A DNA stretch of 64,000 nucleotides from UBA5796 sp040752455 (GCA_049324115.1 JBMOMN010000017.1:60341-124340), one strand, 5' to 3'; shown: positions 53,118 to 63,371, numbered from the stretch's first letter. The notes: a model not told the origin generated them from the letters alone. Numbers and translations: made by a program.

Positions 53118-54278
53118 TTAACTGACTTTTTCCAGGATGTGAGTGACCGCGGTGGACGCAGGCCCTCCCAGCGATTGGATCATCCCGTAGCGGACGGCTG
53201 CCAACTGGTTCGATCCGGCCTGACCTCGAAGCTGGGTCGCGGCTTCGACGGCCTGGTACACGCCCGTAGCGCCTCCGGGATAGCCCCGGGCCTTGAGCCC
53301 GCCCATCGTGGCGCAGGGCAGGCTCCCGTCCCGCGCGATCCGGGATTCGGCAGCCAGCTTCCAGCCGTGGCCGCGGATCGCGAATCCAGACGATTCGAGC
53401 GACAAGGCCGCGTAGATCGAAAACGCGTCGTGATATTCGAAAAAATCCACCTGGTCGAGCGTGATCCCCGCCTGCTTGACGGCTTTGCCGGTCGAAAGGT
53501 AAGCGGCCTCGAAGAAGAGCATGTCCTTGCGGTCGTGCAGGGCCAGCGTGTCGGAGGCGGTGGCGGACCCGGCAATCTTGACCAGCGGGTGCGGGAAGCC
53601 GGGCGGGAGCAGGTCGGGACGGGCGAGCAGGACCGCCGCGGCGCCGTCGGCGTTGGGGGCCGCGTCGAACAGGTTGACCGGGTCGCTGACCATGCCGGCT
53701 TTGGCGTAAGTCTCGGGTTTGATGGCTTTCTGGAACATGGCGTTGGGGTTGCCCGCTCCGTTGGCGTGGGCCGTGAGGGCGAACCCGGCAAAACCGTCGG
53801 CTGGCACTTGATACTCGTACATATACCTTTTCATCAGCAGGGCAGCCTGGGCGGTGGGCGTCATGCCCTGCATGGCCTCGAAATCCGAGTCGGATGCGGT
53901 GGACAGAGCCGCCTCGACCTCCGAGCCGACCACGTCGGTGAATTTCTCCACACCGACGACCAGGGCCGCGTCCACCAGCCCGCTTTTGACGGCCAGGTAG
54001 CCCTGGCGCAGGGCCGCCCCGCCGGATGCGCCCGCAGCTTCGACCGTGACGGCTTCGATGCCGGTCAATCCGGCAAAGTCGGCCAGCAGGGCGCCGAGAT
54101 GGGCCTGCCTGGACAGGTTGGGGGCGAGCATGTTGCCGACGAACAGGGTTTGGGGGGTGAGTCCGCCCGCGTCGCGGATAGCGGCCTCGATTGCGTGCAG
54201 GCCGAGTTCGCGCAGCGAAACGTCCCAGTGTTCGTTGACGGCGGTCTGGCCGATTCCGGCGATAACAACTTCAGTCAT
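53118..54278 (-). CDS. Thiolase-family protein (archaeal HMG-CoA synthase-associated type) lacking usual catalytic residues
   Basis: This 386-residue thiolase-fold protein lies between HMG-CoA synthase and DUF35, where archaea carry the acetoacetyl-CoA thiolase of the mevalonate pathway. The fold is clear: TVEAAGASGGAALRQGYLAV (about 77-96), FFEYHDAFSIYAALSLESSG (near 276-295) and GGLKARGYPGGATGVYQAVE (near 324-343). However, the position of the nucleophilic Cys in the usual ACASG motif reads AGASG, and the usual GHP histidine reads GYP. Both changes are in clean frame. The protein may have lost thiolase activity and act as a structural partner, or use other residues. Start ATG 54278. Confidence 0.85.
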   Translation of the reverse strand: MTEVVIAGIGQTAVNEHWDVSLRELGLHAIEAAIRDAGGLTPQTLFVGNMLAPNLSRQAHLGALLADFAGLTGIEAVTVEAAGASGGAALRQGYLAVKSGLVDAALVVGVEKFTDVVGSEVEAALSTASDSDFEAMQGMTPTAQAALLMKRYMYEYQVPADGFAGFALTAHANGAGNPNAMFQKAIKPETYAKAGMVSDPVNLFDAAPNADGAAAVLLARPDLLPPGFPHPLVKIAGSATASDTLALHDRKDMLFFEAAYLSTGKAVKQAGITLDQVDFFEYHDAFSIYAALSLESSGFAIRGHGWKLAAESRIARDGSLPCATMGGLKARGYPGGATGVYQAVEAATQLRGQAGSNQLAAVRYGMIQSLGGPASTAVTHILEKVS

Positions 54279-54296
54279 GGTGTTCTCCGGGGGGTG

Positions 54297-54366
54297 TAGA
54301 CACGGAAACAGGTAAACAGGTAGACACGTTACGTGTGTACTTGTTTACCTGTCTACCTTTCTACTT
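54297..54366. repeat. Octamer array with inverted arms between HMG-CoA synthase and thiolase genes
   Basis: Units ACAGGTAA, ACAGGTAG, ACACGTTA are followed by GTTTACCT, GTCTACCT, TTCTAC, giving a long hairpin. It belongs to the family seen at 22.1 kb. Confidence 0.88.
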
Positions 54367-55440
54367 CATCGTAATTTTCCCGCGCATGCGGACGTATTCG
54401 GCGTAGTCAATCTCCACCCGGCGGGAGATGTAGTCCTGAGTGGAGCGGGCCTTGCCCTGGCGCTCGGTGATCTTGTCGGTGACGAGCAGGTCGAAGGCGT
54501 CGGACCCGGCCCCGGATCCGAACGAGACGAGCAGGATCCGCTCTCCGGGCTGGGCGATGTCGAGGATGGCGGTCAGGCCGATGATCGAGGATCCCGAATA
54601 AGTGTTCCCGATGGTCGTGACCAGCAGGCCGGGTTCGATCTGCTCCGGGCTGAATCCCAATTGGGACGCCACCCGTTGCGGGAATTTGGTGTTGGGCTGG
54701 TGGAAGACGGCCCACTTGTAATCCTTGGGGGTGGTGCCCAGAGCTTCCATCAGGGTTTGGGCGGCGGAGGTGATGTGGTGGAAGTAGGCCGGTTCGCCGG
54801 TGAAACGGACGCCGTGTTCGGGGTATTTCTGGTGCTCGCGCCGCCAGAAATCGGGCGTGTCGGTGACGTAGGAGTAGGAGGCCTGGATGACCGCGACCGA
54901 GTCCTCAGCCGGGCCGATGATGTAGGCCGCCCCGCCGGCCGCGGCGGTGTACTCGAGAGCATCGCCGGGTTTGCCCTGGGCGGTGTCCATACCGATGGCC
55001 ATGGCGTACTCGGCCATACCGGAACCGACCAGGCCCATGGCCGCGACGATGGCTTCCGTGCCGGCTTTGCAGGCGAATTCCCAGTCACCGGCCTGGACGT
55101 TGGGTACCGCGCCGATGGCCTCCGCCACGATCGTGGAGGTGGGCTTGACCGCGTAGGGATGGGATTCCGAGCCGACCCAGACGGCGCGCAGCTGGTGGGC
55201 GTGGATTCCGGCCCGGGCCAGCGCGTTGCGGGCGGCCTCGATGGCCATGGTCACCACGTCTTCGTCCATGCCGGGGACGGCTTTTTCTTTGATGGGCGTG
55301 CCGCCCTTGCCGCCGGTCCAGATGCGGGCGATCTCTTTGGCCGGGATGCGGTAACGCGGCACGTACGCGCCGTAGCCGGTGAATCCCACCGGGCGGGATG
55401 GGCGGAGGATGGAGGTGTTTTTGGGGGAGGGGGTGGTCAT
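54361..55440 (-). CDS. Hydroxymethylglutaryl-CoA synthase, archaeal type
   Basis: This 359-residue enzyme condenses acetyl-CoA with acetoacetyl-CoA to HMG-CoA. It has the catalytic Cys in GDWEFACKAGTEA (near 124), the His in WAVFHQPNTKFPQ (near 246), and GNTYSGSSIIGLTAILD (near 279-295), at the length of archaeal enzymes (about 350). The first 18 residues are Pro/Ser-rich and may not be conserved. The order HMGS-thiolase-DUF35 is the archaeal one. Archaeal-like mevalonate enzymes are known from Chloroflexota such as Roseiflexus. Confidence 0.94.
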   Translation of the reverse strand: MTTPSPKNTSILRPSRPVGFTGYGAYVPRYRIPAKEIARIWTGGKGGTPIKEKAVPGMDEDVVTMAIEAARNALARAGIHAHQLRAVWVGSESHPYAVKPTSTIVAEAIGAVPNVQAGDWEFACKAGTEAIVAAMGLVGSGMAEYAMAIGMDTAQGKPGDALEYTAAAGGAAYIIGPAEDSVAVIQASYSYVTDTPDFWRREHQKYPEHGVRFTGEPAYFHHITSAAQTLMEALGTTPKDYKWAVFHQPNTKFPQRVASQLGFSPEQIEPGLLVTTIGNTYSGSSIIGLTAILDIAQPGERILLVSFGSGAGSDAFDLLVTDKITERQGKARSTQDYISRRVEIDYAEYVRMRGKITMK

Positions 55441-55552
55441 ATATACCTTTGTTTGACAGATCGAGCAGGCCTGACATTTTGGACTTGTTATATTTGGGCC
55501 TTTATGCCAGCAATTCTAACAACCTTCTCGGTCGTTTTGAGGATCGCATCAC

Positions 55553-56722
55553 TTAAAGATTATAAAGATATAAAACATTTGGCAGGGATGAGTAATTAAG
55601 TCCCACAATGTGCGTGTGCTCGATTCCAATTTCCTCTCCCAAAGCCATTATTTTATTGACATCTTCTTTTTCTGGGTGTGTTTTTACCTCATAAGCACGT
55701 TGCCGGTCCAGGATAAAGTCGATTTCTAATCCGTTTTTGCGCTGGTAATATTGTACTGTTGCTCCCTTGTGTTGCAGGTTCCAATAAACAGCATTTTCGA
55801 ACAAGGCTCCTTCGTCTACCTGGGCGAAGTGGCGGACAAGCCCGGTATCGCACAAATAGAGTTTGCTCGCCTTGCGGATTTCAATATCTTTGTTGGTGGT
55901 ATATGGAGACACCAGTTTGATGAAATATGTGCCCTCAAGAAAGGCCAGATACTCAGTTACAGTTATACGCGAAATACCCAGGGCGTTGGAAAGTTTCTGT
56001 ATATCCAAGCGTGAGCCGACGCGGCTCATCAACAGAAAAAGCAAATCCCTGATTTTGTGGCTTTTGCGGAAATCACTCAGTTGCAGAACTTCAAGTTGGT
56101 AATATGATGTGAAGATGTCATCAAGGGCAGCTAACTTTTCTTGTTCGGTAGTTTTTAACACAACGCCAGGAAAACCGCCAAATTTCAAATATTCGTCCAT
56201 ATAGGCTTTGTAGGTGCTATAAAAGGCAAAGGATGTTTGCGTGGACGTTGATTGATTGGCAGGTGCTTGTTTCATCCGCAGGAATTCATGGAAGGTAAGA
56301 GGGTAAAGTTCAAAGATGTACTTGCGGCCTGCCAGAGATTCGGAGAACTGGTTTTTCAAATAAAAACTGGAGGAACCACTTAAAATGAATTTGATTTGAT
56401 ACGTATCGAGCAGGTATTTCACAATAGATGGGAGTTGCTTCACCCACTGGATTTCATCCAGAAACACATAAGCCCGCCCTTCTTTTTTCAATCCCAGGAG
56501 TTCCAGATTCCTTTTGATGGCATCGTAGTCTACTTCCTGAAAATAAATTTGATTGCGGGGGTTTTCCAGGTCAAGGTAGAGTTTGTTCGTTGAGTCAATC
56601 TGGTCATAAATGAACTTGAGGAGCGTCGTTTTTCCGACACGTCTCATACCTGTAATGACAATCGCTTCGGGCGAAGGCAGCACCGGCTCTATTTCGGTAT
56701 AGATGTCTCTCTGGATTATCAT
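55553..56722 (-). CDS. AAA ATPase with DUF4143 domain
   Basis: This 389-residue protein has Walker A GMRRVGKTTLL (about 25-35), Walker B YVFLDEIQWV (near 87-96), sensor region FILSGSSSFYLK and a C-terminal DUF4143 nuclease-like domain (KNGLEIDFILDRQRAYEVKT). The family is widespread in accessory DNA and its biological role is unclear. ATG 56722 is preferred to a TTG 15 bases upstream because a consensus promoter ends just before it (-10 TATAGT six bases away), so the message is leaderless. The base composition is more A+T-rich than the mevalonate genes. Confidence 0.88.
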   Translation of the reverse strand: MIIQRDIYTEIEPVLPSPEAIVITGMRRVGKTTLLKFIYDQIDSTNKLYLDLENPRNQIYFQEVDYDAIKRNLELLGLKKEGRAYVFLDEIQWVKQLPSIVKYLLDTYQIKFILSGSSSFYLKNQFSESLAGRKYIFELYPLTFHEFLRMKQAPANQSTSTQTSFAFYSTYKAYMDEYLKFGGFPGVVLKTTEQEKLAALDDIFTSYYQLEVLQLSDFRKSHKIRDLLFLLMSRVGSRLDIQKLSNALGISRITVTEYLAFLEGTYFIKLVSPYTTNKDIEIRKASKLYLCDTGLVRHFAQVDEGALFENAVYWNLQHKGATVQYYQRKNGLEIDFILDRQRAYEVKTHPEKEDVNKIMALGEEIGIEHTHIVGLNYSSLPNVLYLYNL

Positions 56723-56728
56723 AGCTCT

Positions 56729-56757
56729 ACTATACAAAAGGTAATACTTTTTGTCAA
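56729..56757 (-). promoter_or_regulatory. Consensus sigma70 promoter, leaderless
   Basis: TTGACA (56757-56752), 17 bases and TATAGT (56734-56729) are followed six bases later by ATG 56722. Confidence 0.88.
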
Positions 56758-56790
56758 GTATGTTATATACAAAGTGGAAATCGGCAGTTT

Positions 56791-56865
56791 TTACGCGGCC
56801 ATTCCTTTCAGAATCTCCTCCGCCCGGTCAAGCCTCACCACCTTCTTCGCCGCCATCTGGGCGGC
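56791..56865 (-). pseudogene. Stray copy of the 3' end of HMG-CoA reductase
   Basis: The minus strand reads AAQMAAKKVVRLDRAEEILK then GMAA and TAA at 56791-56793. It matches the end of the HMG-CoA reductase gene 1.4 kb away (AAQMVAEKVVRIDRAEALVK) at protein and DNA level. It lies immediately downstream of the DUF4143 ATPase gene. It may be the original tail of the reductase displaced by insertion, or the last trace of a second reductase gene. Confidence 0.82.
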
Positions 56866-56879
56866 AAAAGGCAGAAATT

Positions 56880-58136
56880 CTACAAACCAGCCAACATTGT
56901 CCATGGGATTGCAATGATCTTTTCGTCCAGCCGCTTGGTGGCCGGGCCGTTATGTACCAGAATACCCGCTGTTGCTTGCGGCTGTTCTTCCAGGAAAGTG
57001 CGCAACCCGGTCGCGTCGCCATAGGCGGGCGAAGTCGTGCTTTTCACCTCGATAGCGAGAATCCGCATCCCGTGTTCGATGACGAAATCCACTTCCTTGC
57101 CGGCGCGGGTGCGCCAAAAGTACAGGCGGCCGTGCGGGACCATCAGGCGGGTTAGAACCCGGAGATGGTGATAGATCAATGTCTCGAAGAATGCGCCGAA
57201 TTCACGCGCTTTCCGTAAATCGTCCAAAGCGAAATAACCCGACAGGAAAACAGCCAATCCTGTATCGTTGAGAAAAGCTTTCGGAGATTTGAGCAAACTG
57301 GTGGTGTGGCTGGTGGTGTAGGCAGGCAGACGCTCGAACAGGTGGGTGGTTTCGAGCAGGTTCAAGTAACGATGCACGGTCGGCTGGGACAATTGCGCGT
57401 CACGCCCGATTTCGGATTGATTCAACAATTGAGCCGATCGCAGGGCGACGAGTCGCATCAACTTGCGGAAATCCAGCAACGCGTCAATTTGGGCCACCTG
57501 GCGCAGGTCCCGTTCGAGGTAAGTGGTCACGTAACCGTCCCACCAGCGCGTCCAGGATTGGGGCGAGTTCAAAGTGAGCAGGGGAGGCATGGTCCCGCGC
57601 AGGAGGATACTCGCAATGTCGAAGGGTTCTTGTGACAGGACCGCTTCATCGGGAAAATCGCCAGCCAGCACCCGCTGCAAAATATCGGGCCGGGGTTTTT
57701 GCTCGATTTCGCCAAGAGCCATTGGATCGAGCACAAAATACACCGCCCGCCCGGCCAGGCTTTCGCTAACCTGCTTCATGAGAAGGAGATTCGCCGACCC
57801 CGAGAGCACGAAACGATACCTGCCGGGGTTCAGGTCAACCGCGCGTTTGATCGCAGAGAGGATTTCCGGCGCTTTCTGGACTTCATCCAGGATTACCCGG
57901 TCAGTTCCTGCCCACAGTGCTTCAGGGTTGGCGCGCGCCTGCTCCAGGACATCGAGTTCGTCCAGGGTGTGGAAACGCCAATCCTTGAAAGGCTCGGCAT
58001 TGAGCAGCAGGGTGCTCTTGCCGACCTGCCGCGCTCCTGTCAGGACCACTACCGCATGGTCATGGATGGCGTCTTGAAGCGATGGGGTGATCCAACGGTC
58101 ATGGTAAATTGGCGGTGGTGAATAAAAGTTATTCAT
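56880..58136 (-). CDS. AAA ATPase with DUF4143 domain, second copy type
   Basis: This 418-residue protein has Walker A LTGARQVGKSTLL (about 33-45), Walker B DRVILDEVQKAPE (near 79-91), FVLSGSANLLLMK, and a C-terminal DUF4143 domain with FWRTRAGKEVDFVIEHG and IEVKST (PD-(D/E)XK-like). It is only distantly similar to the neighbouring ATPase. The start is fixed by a promoter whose -35 box overlaps the longer frame (TTG 58172). It sits between the reductase gene and a stray copy of the reductase 3' end, as if inserted there. Confidence 0.9.
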   Translation of the reverse strand: MNNFYSPPPIYHDRWITPSLQDAIHDHAVVVLTGARQVGKSTLLLNAEPFKDWRFHTLDELDVLEQARANPEALWAGTDRVILDEVQKAPEILSAIKRAVDLNPGRYRFVLSGSANLLLMKQVSESLAGRAVYFVLDPMALGEIEQKPRPDILQRVLAGDFPDEAVLSQEPFDIASILLRGTMPPLLTLNSPQSWTRWWDGYVTTYLERDLRQVAQIDALLDFRKLMRLVALRSAQLLNQSEIGRDAQLSQPTVHRYLNLLETTHLFERLPAYTTSHTTSLLKSPKAFLNDTGLAVFLSGYFALDDLRKAREFGAFFETLIYHHLRVLTRLMVPHGRLYFWRTRAGKEVDFVIEHGMRILAIEVKSTTSPAYGDATGLRTFLEEQPQATAGILVHNGPATKRLDEKIIAIPWTMLAGL

Positions 58137-58143
58137 GTGGCGA

Positions 58144-58172
58144 ATAATAATTTCGTTTTTGGGTATTGTCAA
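58144..58172 (-). promoter_or_regulatory. Near-consensus promoter, leaderless
   Basis: TTGACA (58172-58167), 17 bases and TATTAT (58149-58144) are followed seven bases later by ATG 58136. Confidence 0.85.
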
Positions 58173-58195
58173 TCACAGTCAGGCGCGGAAATCGC

Positions 58196-59551
<1,356 letters not shown>

Positions 59552-59629
59552 ACCGATCCATCCTGTCTGAATTTGCACAAATGTAATCGCGGCGTTCTGG
59601 CAAATTCTATCAGACTTGGGGAAATTGGA

Positions 59630-59651
59630 TATAATAGTCCAGATTGAGGTG
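59630..59651 (+). promoter_or_regulatory. -10 box and ribosome-binding site of the GAF kinase gene
   Basis: TATAAT (59630-59635) has no convincing -35 box. GAGGTG (59646-59651) lies six bases before ATG 59658. Confidence 0.5.
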
Positions 59652-59657
59652 ATTTGA

Positions 59658-61346
59658 ATGCTGCTCACGCGCGAACAGTTACAAGACCGATTGATTGCAC
59701 TGCACCGGGCCAGCCTTGAGCTGGTCAAGGATATTTCGCTCGAAACGCTGCTGGAGCGGATCACGAACCTGGCCTGCGAGCAGGTCGAAGCGCGTTACGC
59801 GGCCCTGGGGGTCTTGGACGAGGAAGGCCATCTCGAAAAGTTTATCACGGTCGGCATGACCGAGGAACAGATCAAACACATCCCGCACCCGCCCAAAGGG
59901 CTGGGGTTGATCGGGGCGCTGATGGATGCCGAAGAACCGGTGCGCCTGCGGGATGTTTCGGACGACCCGCGCAGCGTGGGTTTCCCGCCGGGACACCCGC
60001 ACATGCGCGCCTTCCTGGGCGTGCCGATCCGGGCCGGGAACCGGCAGTTGGGCCAGTTGTACCTGACCGAAAAGATCAACCAGGACGGGTTCACCGCCGA
60101 CGACGAGATGATCATCCAGATGCTCTCGGCTTACGCTGCGGCGGCCATCCAGAACGCCCGGCTCTACAACCACCTGCGCGGCCGGGACATGGCCCTGACC
60201 CGCCGCAACGCCGACCAGACCCTGCTCAACGACATTGCCACCGCCCTGACGTCTTCGCTGGAGTTGGATGAAATCCTGCGCAAGACCCTGGCGCACGTGA
60301 TGGATTACGCCAAAGTGGAAGCGGGGGAAATTTTCCTGCTCGACGACGACCAGAAGACCCTGCGCCTGGTCCTGCACCGGGGCCAGGCTGCCGAAGCGTT
60401 CTGGACCCGCAACCGGTTCCAGCTCGGCGAGGGATTCGTGGGCCTGGCGGCTCAGAGCGGCGAACCCTTCGTCAGCCGCGACCTGGCGGGTGAGGCGCGC
60501 TTCATGCGGGAGGCAGTGGTCAAGGCCGGATTCAGGCAGATCGCCTGTTTCCCGCTGCGCACCAACGAGAACGTGGTCGGCGTGCTGGGCATCGCCAAAC
60601 GCGGACGGGATCCGCTGGACGATGAAACCATCACCATGCTGACGGCGTTGGGCAACTGGGCCGGGCTGGCCATCGAAAACGCGCGCCTGCACAACAACGC
60701 CCGGCGGCTGGCCATCCTGGAGGAACGCAACCGGATCGGCATGGACCTCCACGACGGGGTAATCCAGTCCATTTTCGGGGTGGGGCTGTCGCTGGAAAAC
60801 GCGCAGCACCTGGTCAAGGAAAACCCGGACGAAGCCAACCGGCGCATCCAGCAGGCGATTGACAACCTGAACCAGTCCATCCGCGACCTGCGGGCCTACA
60901 TCCTCGACCTGCGCCCGCGCCAACTGGGCAACGAGAGCCTGGCCGACGGTCTGAAGCGCCTGGTTTTGGAATACCGCGCCAACACCCTCGCGGAAGCGGT
61001 GTTGACCTGTTCCAGGGATGGGATCAGCAACCTGCCGCAGACGCACGCCCTGGCGTTTTTCCACATCTGCCAGGAGGCGCTGGCCAACGCGGCCAAACAC
61101 GCCCGCGCCAAGCACATCGCCATCAACCTCTGGGCGACAGCCGAGCGGGTCATCATGGAGATCGTGGACAACGGCCAGGGCTTCGACATGCAGAAGATGA
61201 ACGCCTCCATCGGCCACGGCCTGTCGAACATGGTCACCCGCGCCCGCAACGTTGGCGGTGACGTGGACATCACCTCCGAGGTCGGAGGAGGGACGACAGT
61301 CCTGGTCTGGGTCCCGAGGGCCAACCCGTCCAAGACGGGGGACTGA
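59658..61346 (+). CDS. GAF-domain NarL-type sensor histidine kinase
   Basis: This 562-residue cytoplasmic kinase has two GAF domains (about 20-175 and 195-345), then HisKA_3 with the phospho-His in RIGMDLHDGVIQSIFGVGLS (near 364) and an HATPase domain (EIVDNGQGFD, IGHGLSNMVTRARNVGG). There is no TM segment. The first GAF contains the VPIRAGNRQLGQLYLTEK pattern of DevS/DosT-like sensors, which bind haem or small ligands, but no haem ligand can be assigned with confidence. No response regulator is adjacent. It is divergent from HMG-CoA reductase. Confidence 0.92.
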   Translation: MLLTREQLQDRLIALHRASLELVKDISLETLLERITNLACEQVEARYAALGVLDEEGHLEKFITVGMTEEQIKHIPHPPKGLGLIGALMDAEEPVRLRDVSDDPRSVGFPPGHPHMRAFLGVPIRAGNRQLGQLYLTEKINQDGFTADDEMIIQMLSAYAAAAIQNARLYNHLRGRDMALTRRNADQTLLNDIATALTSSLELDEILRKTLAHVMDYAKVEAGEIFLLDDDQKTLRLVLHRGQAAEAFWTRNRFQLGEGFVGLAAQSGEPFVSRDLAGEARFMREAVVKAGFRQIACFPLRTNENVVGVLGIAKRGRDPLDDETITMLTALGNWAGLAIENARLHNNARRLAILEERNRIGMDLHDGVIQSIFGVGLSLENAQHLVKENPDEANRRIQQAIDNLNQSIRDLRAYILDLRPRQLGNESLADGLKRLVLEYRANTLAEAVLTCSRDGISNLPQTHALAFFHICQEALANAAKHARAKHIAINLWATAERVIMEIVDNGQGFDMQKMNASIGHGLSNMVTRARNVGGDVDITSEVGGGTTVLVWVPRANPSKTGD

Positions 61347-61820
61347 CCCCCTCTGCAGAGGGATGTATCACGTGATCGCGAGGCTCTCGCGCCGAATCCA
61401 AAATCAGTTTTGGCGACGAATTATTTAAGGTTTTGGCCCGCTATTTGGGGTTGGAGACGCATAAGCGGCTTTAATGCCCACATATGGGGGTCATGCCGGG
61501 GACCCGGCGGTGCTTATGGGGGGAGGAAAACCTGTGTGCCGGGTCCGCAAAAAGACGGTTTCGGTATTGCTCTTTAAGATTTCTTGACCTTAAAAAAGGG
61601 GAAGTTTTTAAGGTGGCGTAGGTTTTTCGTATTGGTTGTCGGCCCACTATCTGCTAGAATACATCCAGACGGTTGGCAAGACGCACCTCAGTTTTTCAAC
61701 TCAATTCCCTTAGCAAGTCGGGAAAAATCCAAGAGTAAGCCTTTCCGGCCCCGCTTTTCAGGCAGGGGCTTAGCTTACCTCGTCTATTTATCGGACACCA
61801 CAGTTTTTGGAGAGATGGGC
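61347..61820 (+). promoter_or_regulatory. dnaA upstream region with promoter
   Basis: TTGGTT (61632-61637), 17 bases and TAGAAT (61655-61660) form a good promoter for dnaA, with a leader of about 150 bases. I looked for DnaA boxes (TTATNCACA on either strand) and saw none, so there is no direct sign that oriC lies here. A short poly-A/T stretch (about 61575-61615) is the only A+T-rich part. The TAA-less frame running in from 61584 is not coding. Confidence 0.55.
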
Positions 61821-63170
61821 ATGGACGCTGAGAGAGCCTGGCAGAGTGTGCTGGGGCAATTACAAATGGAGATGCCGAAGGCATCCTACGATACCTGGGT
61901 GCGGGACACCCGCCTTGTAGACTACAACGAAGATTGCCTGACCATTGGTGTGCGGAATGCCTATGCTCGTGACTGGCTCGAAAGCCGCCTCGCCAGCACC
62001 GTCACTCGCATGTTGGTGGGCATTTTGGACCGCAGCGTGGAAGTGGAGTTCGTCGTCCAGCAATCGGGACAGGAAGTTTTCGAGCTGGTCGAGAAGCCCG
62101 CCGAGGCCGCCCAGGCCCACCGCCCGGATGTGGTCAAGTCCCACAACTCGACCCTCAATCCCCGTTATACTTTCGAGAGTTACATCGTCGGTGCCAGCAA
62201 CCGGCTGGCCCATGCCGCGGCCCTGGCCGTGGCCGAGAAACCGGCCAGGGCGTATAACCCGCTTTTTCTCTACGGGGGAGTTGGATTAGGAAAAACCCAT
62301 TTGCTCCATGCCATCGGTAACGCCTGCCACGAGTGTGGGCTGTCGGTCCTCTACGTTTCTTCGGAAGAATTCACCAACGACATGATCAACGCCATCCGCG
62401 AGCGCACCACCCAGGCCTTCCGCGACAAGTACCGCTCGATAGACGTGCTGATGGTGGACGATATCCAGTTCATTGCCGGGAAAGAATCGACCCAGGAAGA
62501 ATTCTTCCACACGTTCAACACCCTGCACGGGCAGGATAAACAGATCATCGTCTCGTCCGACAGGCCGCCCAAGGCGCTCGTCACCCTGGAAGAAAGGCTG
62601 CGGTCCCGTTTCGAGTGGGGACTCACCGCCGACATCCAGCCCCCCGACTTCGAGACCCGCATGGCGATCCTGCGCACCAAAGCCGAGCGGCGCGGCCGCC
62701 AGGTGCCGGATGAGATCACCGAGTTGATCGCCCGGCGGGTGCAGTCCAACATCCGCGAACTGGAGGGCGCGCTCAACCGGGTGCTCGCCATTGCCGAGTT
62801 GAGCGGCGCGCCGTTATCGTCCGAGATGGCCGAGACCGCCCTGGTGGATCTATTACCCCAACCCAGCGACATCCAGCCCTCCCGCGTGGTGGATATCGTC
62901 GCCCGCGTGTTCAACATTTCTGCCGAACAATTGCTCAGCCGCGACCGTTCCCGCGAAGTGGCCCTGCCGCGCCAGATCGCCATGTACCTGTTGCGCGAGG
63001 AAGCCAACGTGTCCCTGCCGCAGATCGGCGAGGCCCTGGGCGGACGCGACCATACCACCGTCATGTATGCCATCGAGAAAGTCTCCGACCTGCTCGAACG
63101 GGATGACCGCCTGCGCCGGCAGGTGGTTTCCATCCGACAACAACTATACGGCCAGCCGGCCGCGATTTGA
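61821..63170 (+). CDS. dnaA: Chromosomal replication initiator protein DnaA
   Basis: This 449-residue DnaA has domain I (AERAWQSVLGQLQMEMPKAS onward), a short linker domain II, and the AAA+ domain III with Walker A YGGVGLGKTHLLHAIGN (near 150-166), Walker B LMVDDIQFIAGKE (near 211-223) and the arginine finger region RLRSRFEWGL. Domain IV carries the DnaA-box-binding signature GGRDHTTVMYAIEKV (near 408-422). ATG 61821 is chosen because GGAG lies eight bases upstream; ATG 61815 is also possible. The usual neighbour dnaN does not follow; a tRNA-Val does. Confidence 0.97.
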   Translation: MDAERAWQSVLGQLQMEMPKASYDTWVRDTRLVDYNEDCLTIGVRNAYARDWLESRLASTVTRMLVGILDRSVEVEFVVQQSGQEVFELVEKPAEAAQAHRPDVVKSHNSTLNPRYTFESYIVGASNRLAHAAALAVAEKPARAYNPLFLYGGVGLGKTHLLHAIGNACHECGLSVLYVSSEEFTNDMINAIRERTTQAFRDKYRSIDVLMVDDIQFIAGKESTQEEFFHTFNTLHGQDKQIIVSSDRPPKALVTLEERLRSRFEWGLTADIQPPDFETRMAILRTKAERRGRQVPDEITELIARRVQSNIRELEGALNRVLAIAELSGAPLSSEMAETALVDLLPQPSDIQPSRVVDIVARVFNISAEQLLSRDRSREVALPRQIAMYLLREEANVSLPQIGEALGGRDHTTVMYAIEKVSDLLERDDRLRRQVVSIRQQLYGQPAAI

Positions 63171-63329
63171 ACCGACCGATGCTCCGGGACATCGGCGGTC
63201 AGCACTCGAACGCCGCCAATTGGCGAACGGCGCGAATATTCAACGGTTTGTTCGCGCCCACGCACATTGGCGGCTTTCGTGTTAAGAACCCCCGGTTTGG
63301 GGAAAGCCGTCGAAACCTGAAAACGGGCA

Positions 63330-63358
63330 TTGCCATTTCAGGGAGGTGTGTGTATAAT
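63330..63358 (+). promoter_or_regulatory. Promoter of tRNA-Val(GAC)
   Basis: TTGCCA (63330-63335), 17 bases and TATAAT (63353-63358) lie 13 bases before the tRNA. Confidence 0.88.
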
Positions 63359-63371
63359 ATGCCCTCGCCGG

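Noticed and set aside
53139..54299. 386-codon plus-strand frame opposite the thiolase gene
   Set aside because: It is rich in Gly/Arg/Val with no domain. The thiolase fold on the minus strand explains the region.
59552..59764. 71-residue N-terminal extension of HMG-CoA reductase
   Set aside because: It overlaps the divergent kinase start and its promoter, with a Ser-rich composition unlike the enzyme. ATG 59551 has a ribosome-binding site.
59679..61217. 512-codon minus-strand frame opposite the GAF kinase
   Set aside because: It is a shadow of a GC-rich kinase gene whose GAF, HisKA_3 and HATPase motifs are on the plus strand.
61347..61820. Replication origin upstream of dnaA
   Set aside because: No TTATNCACA-type boxes were found on either strand and there is only a short A+T-rich stretch. 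dnaN is not adjacent.
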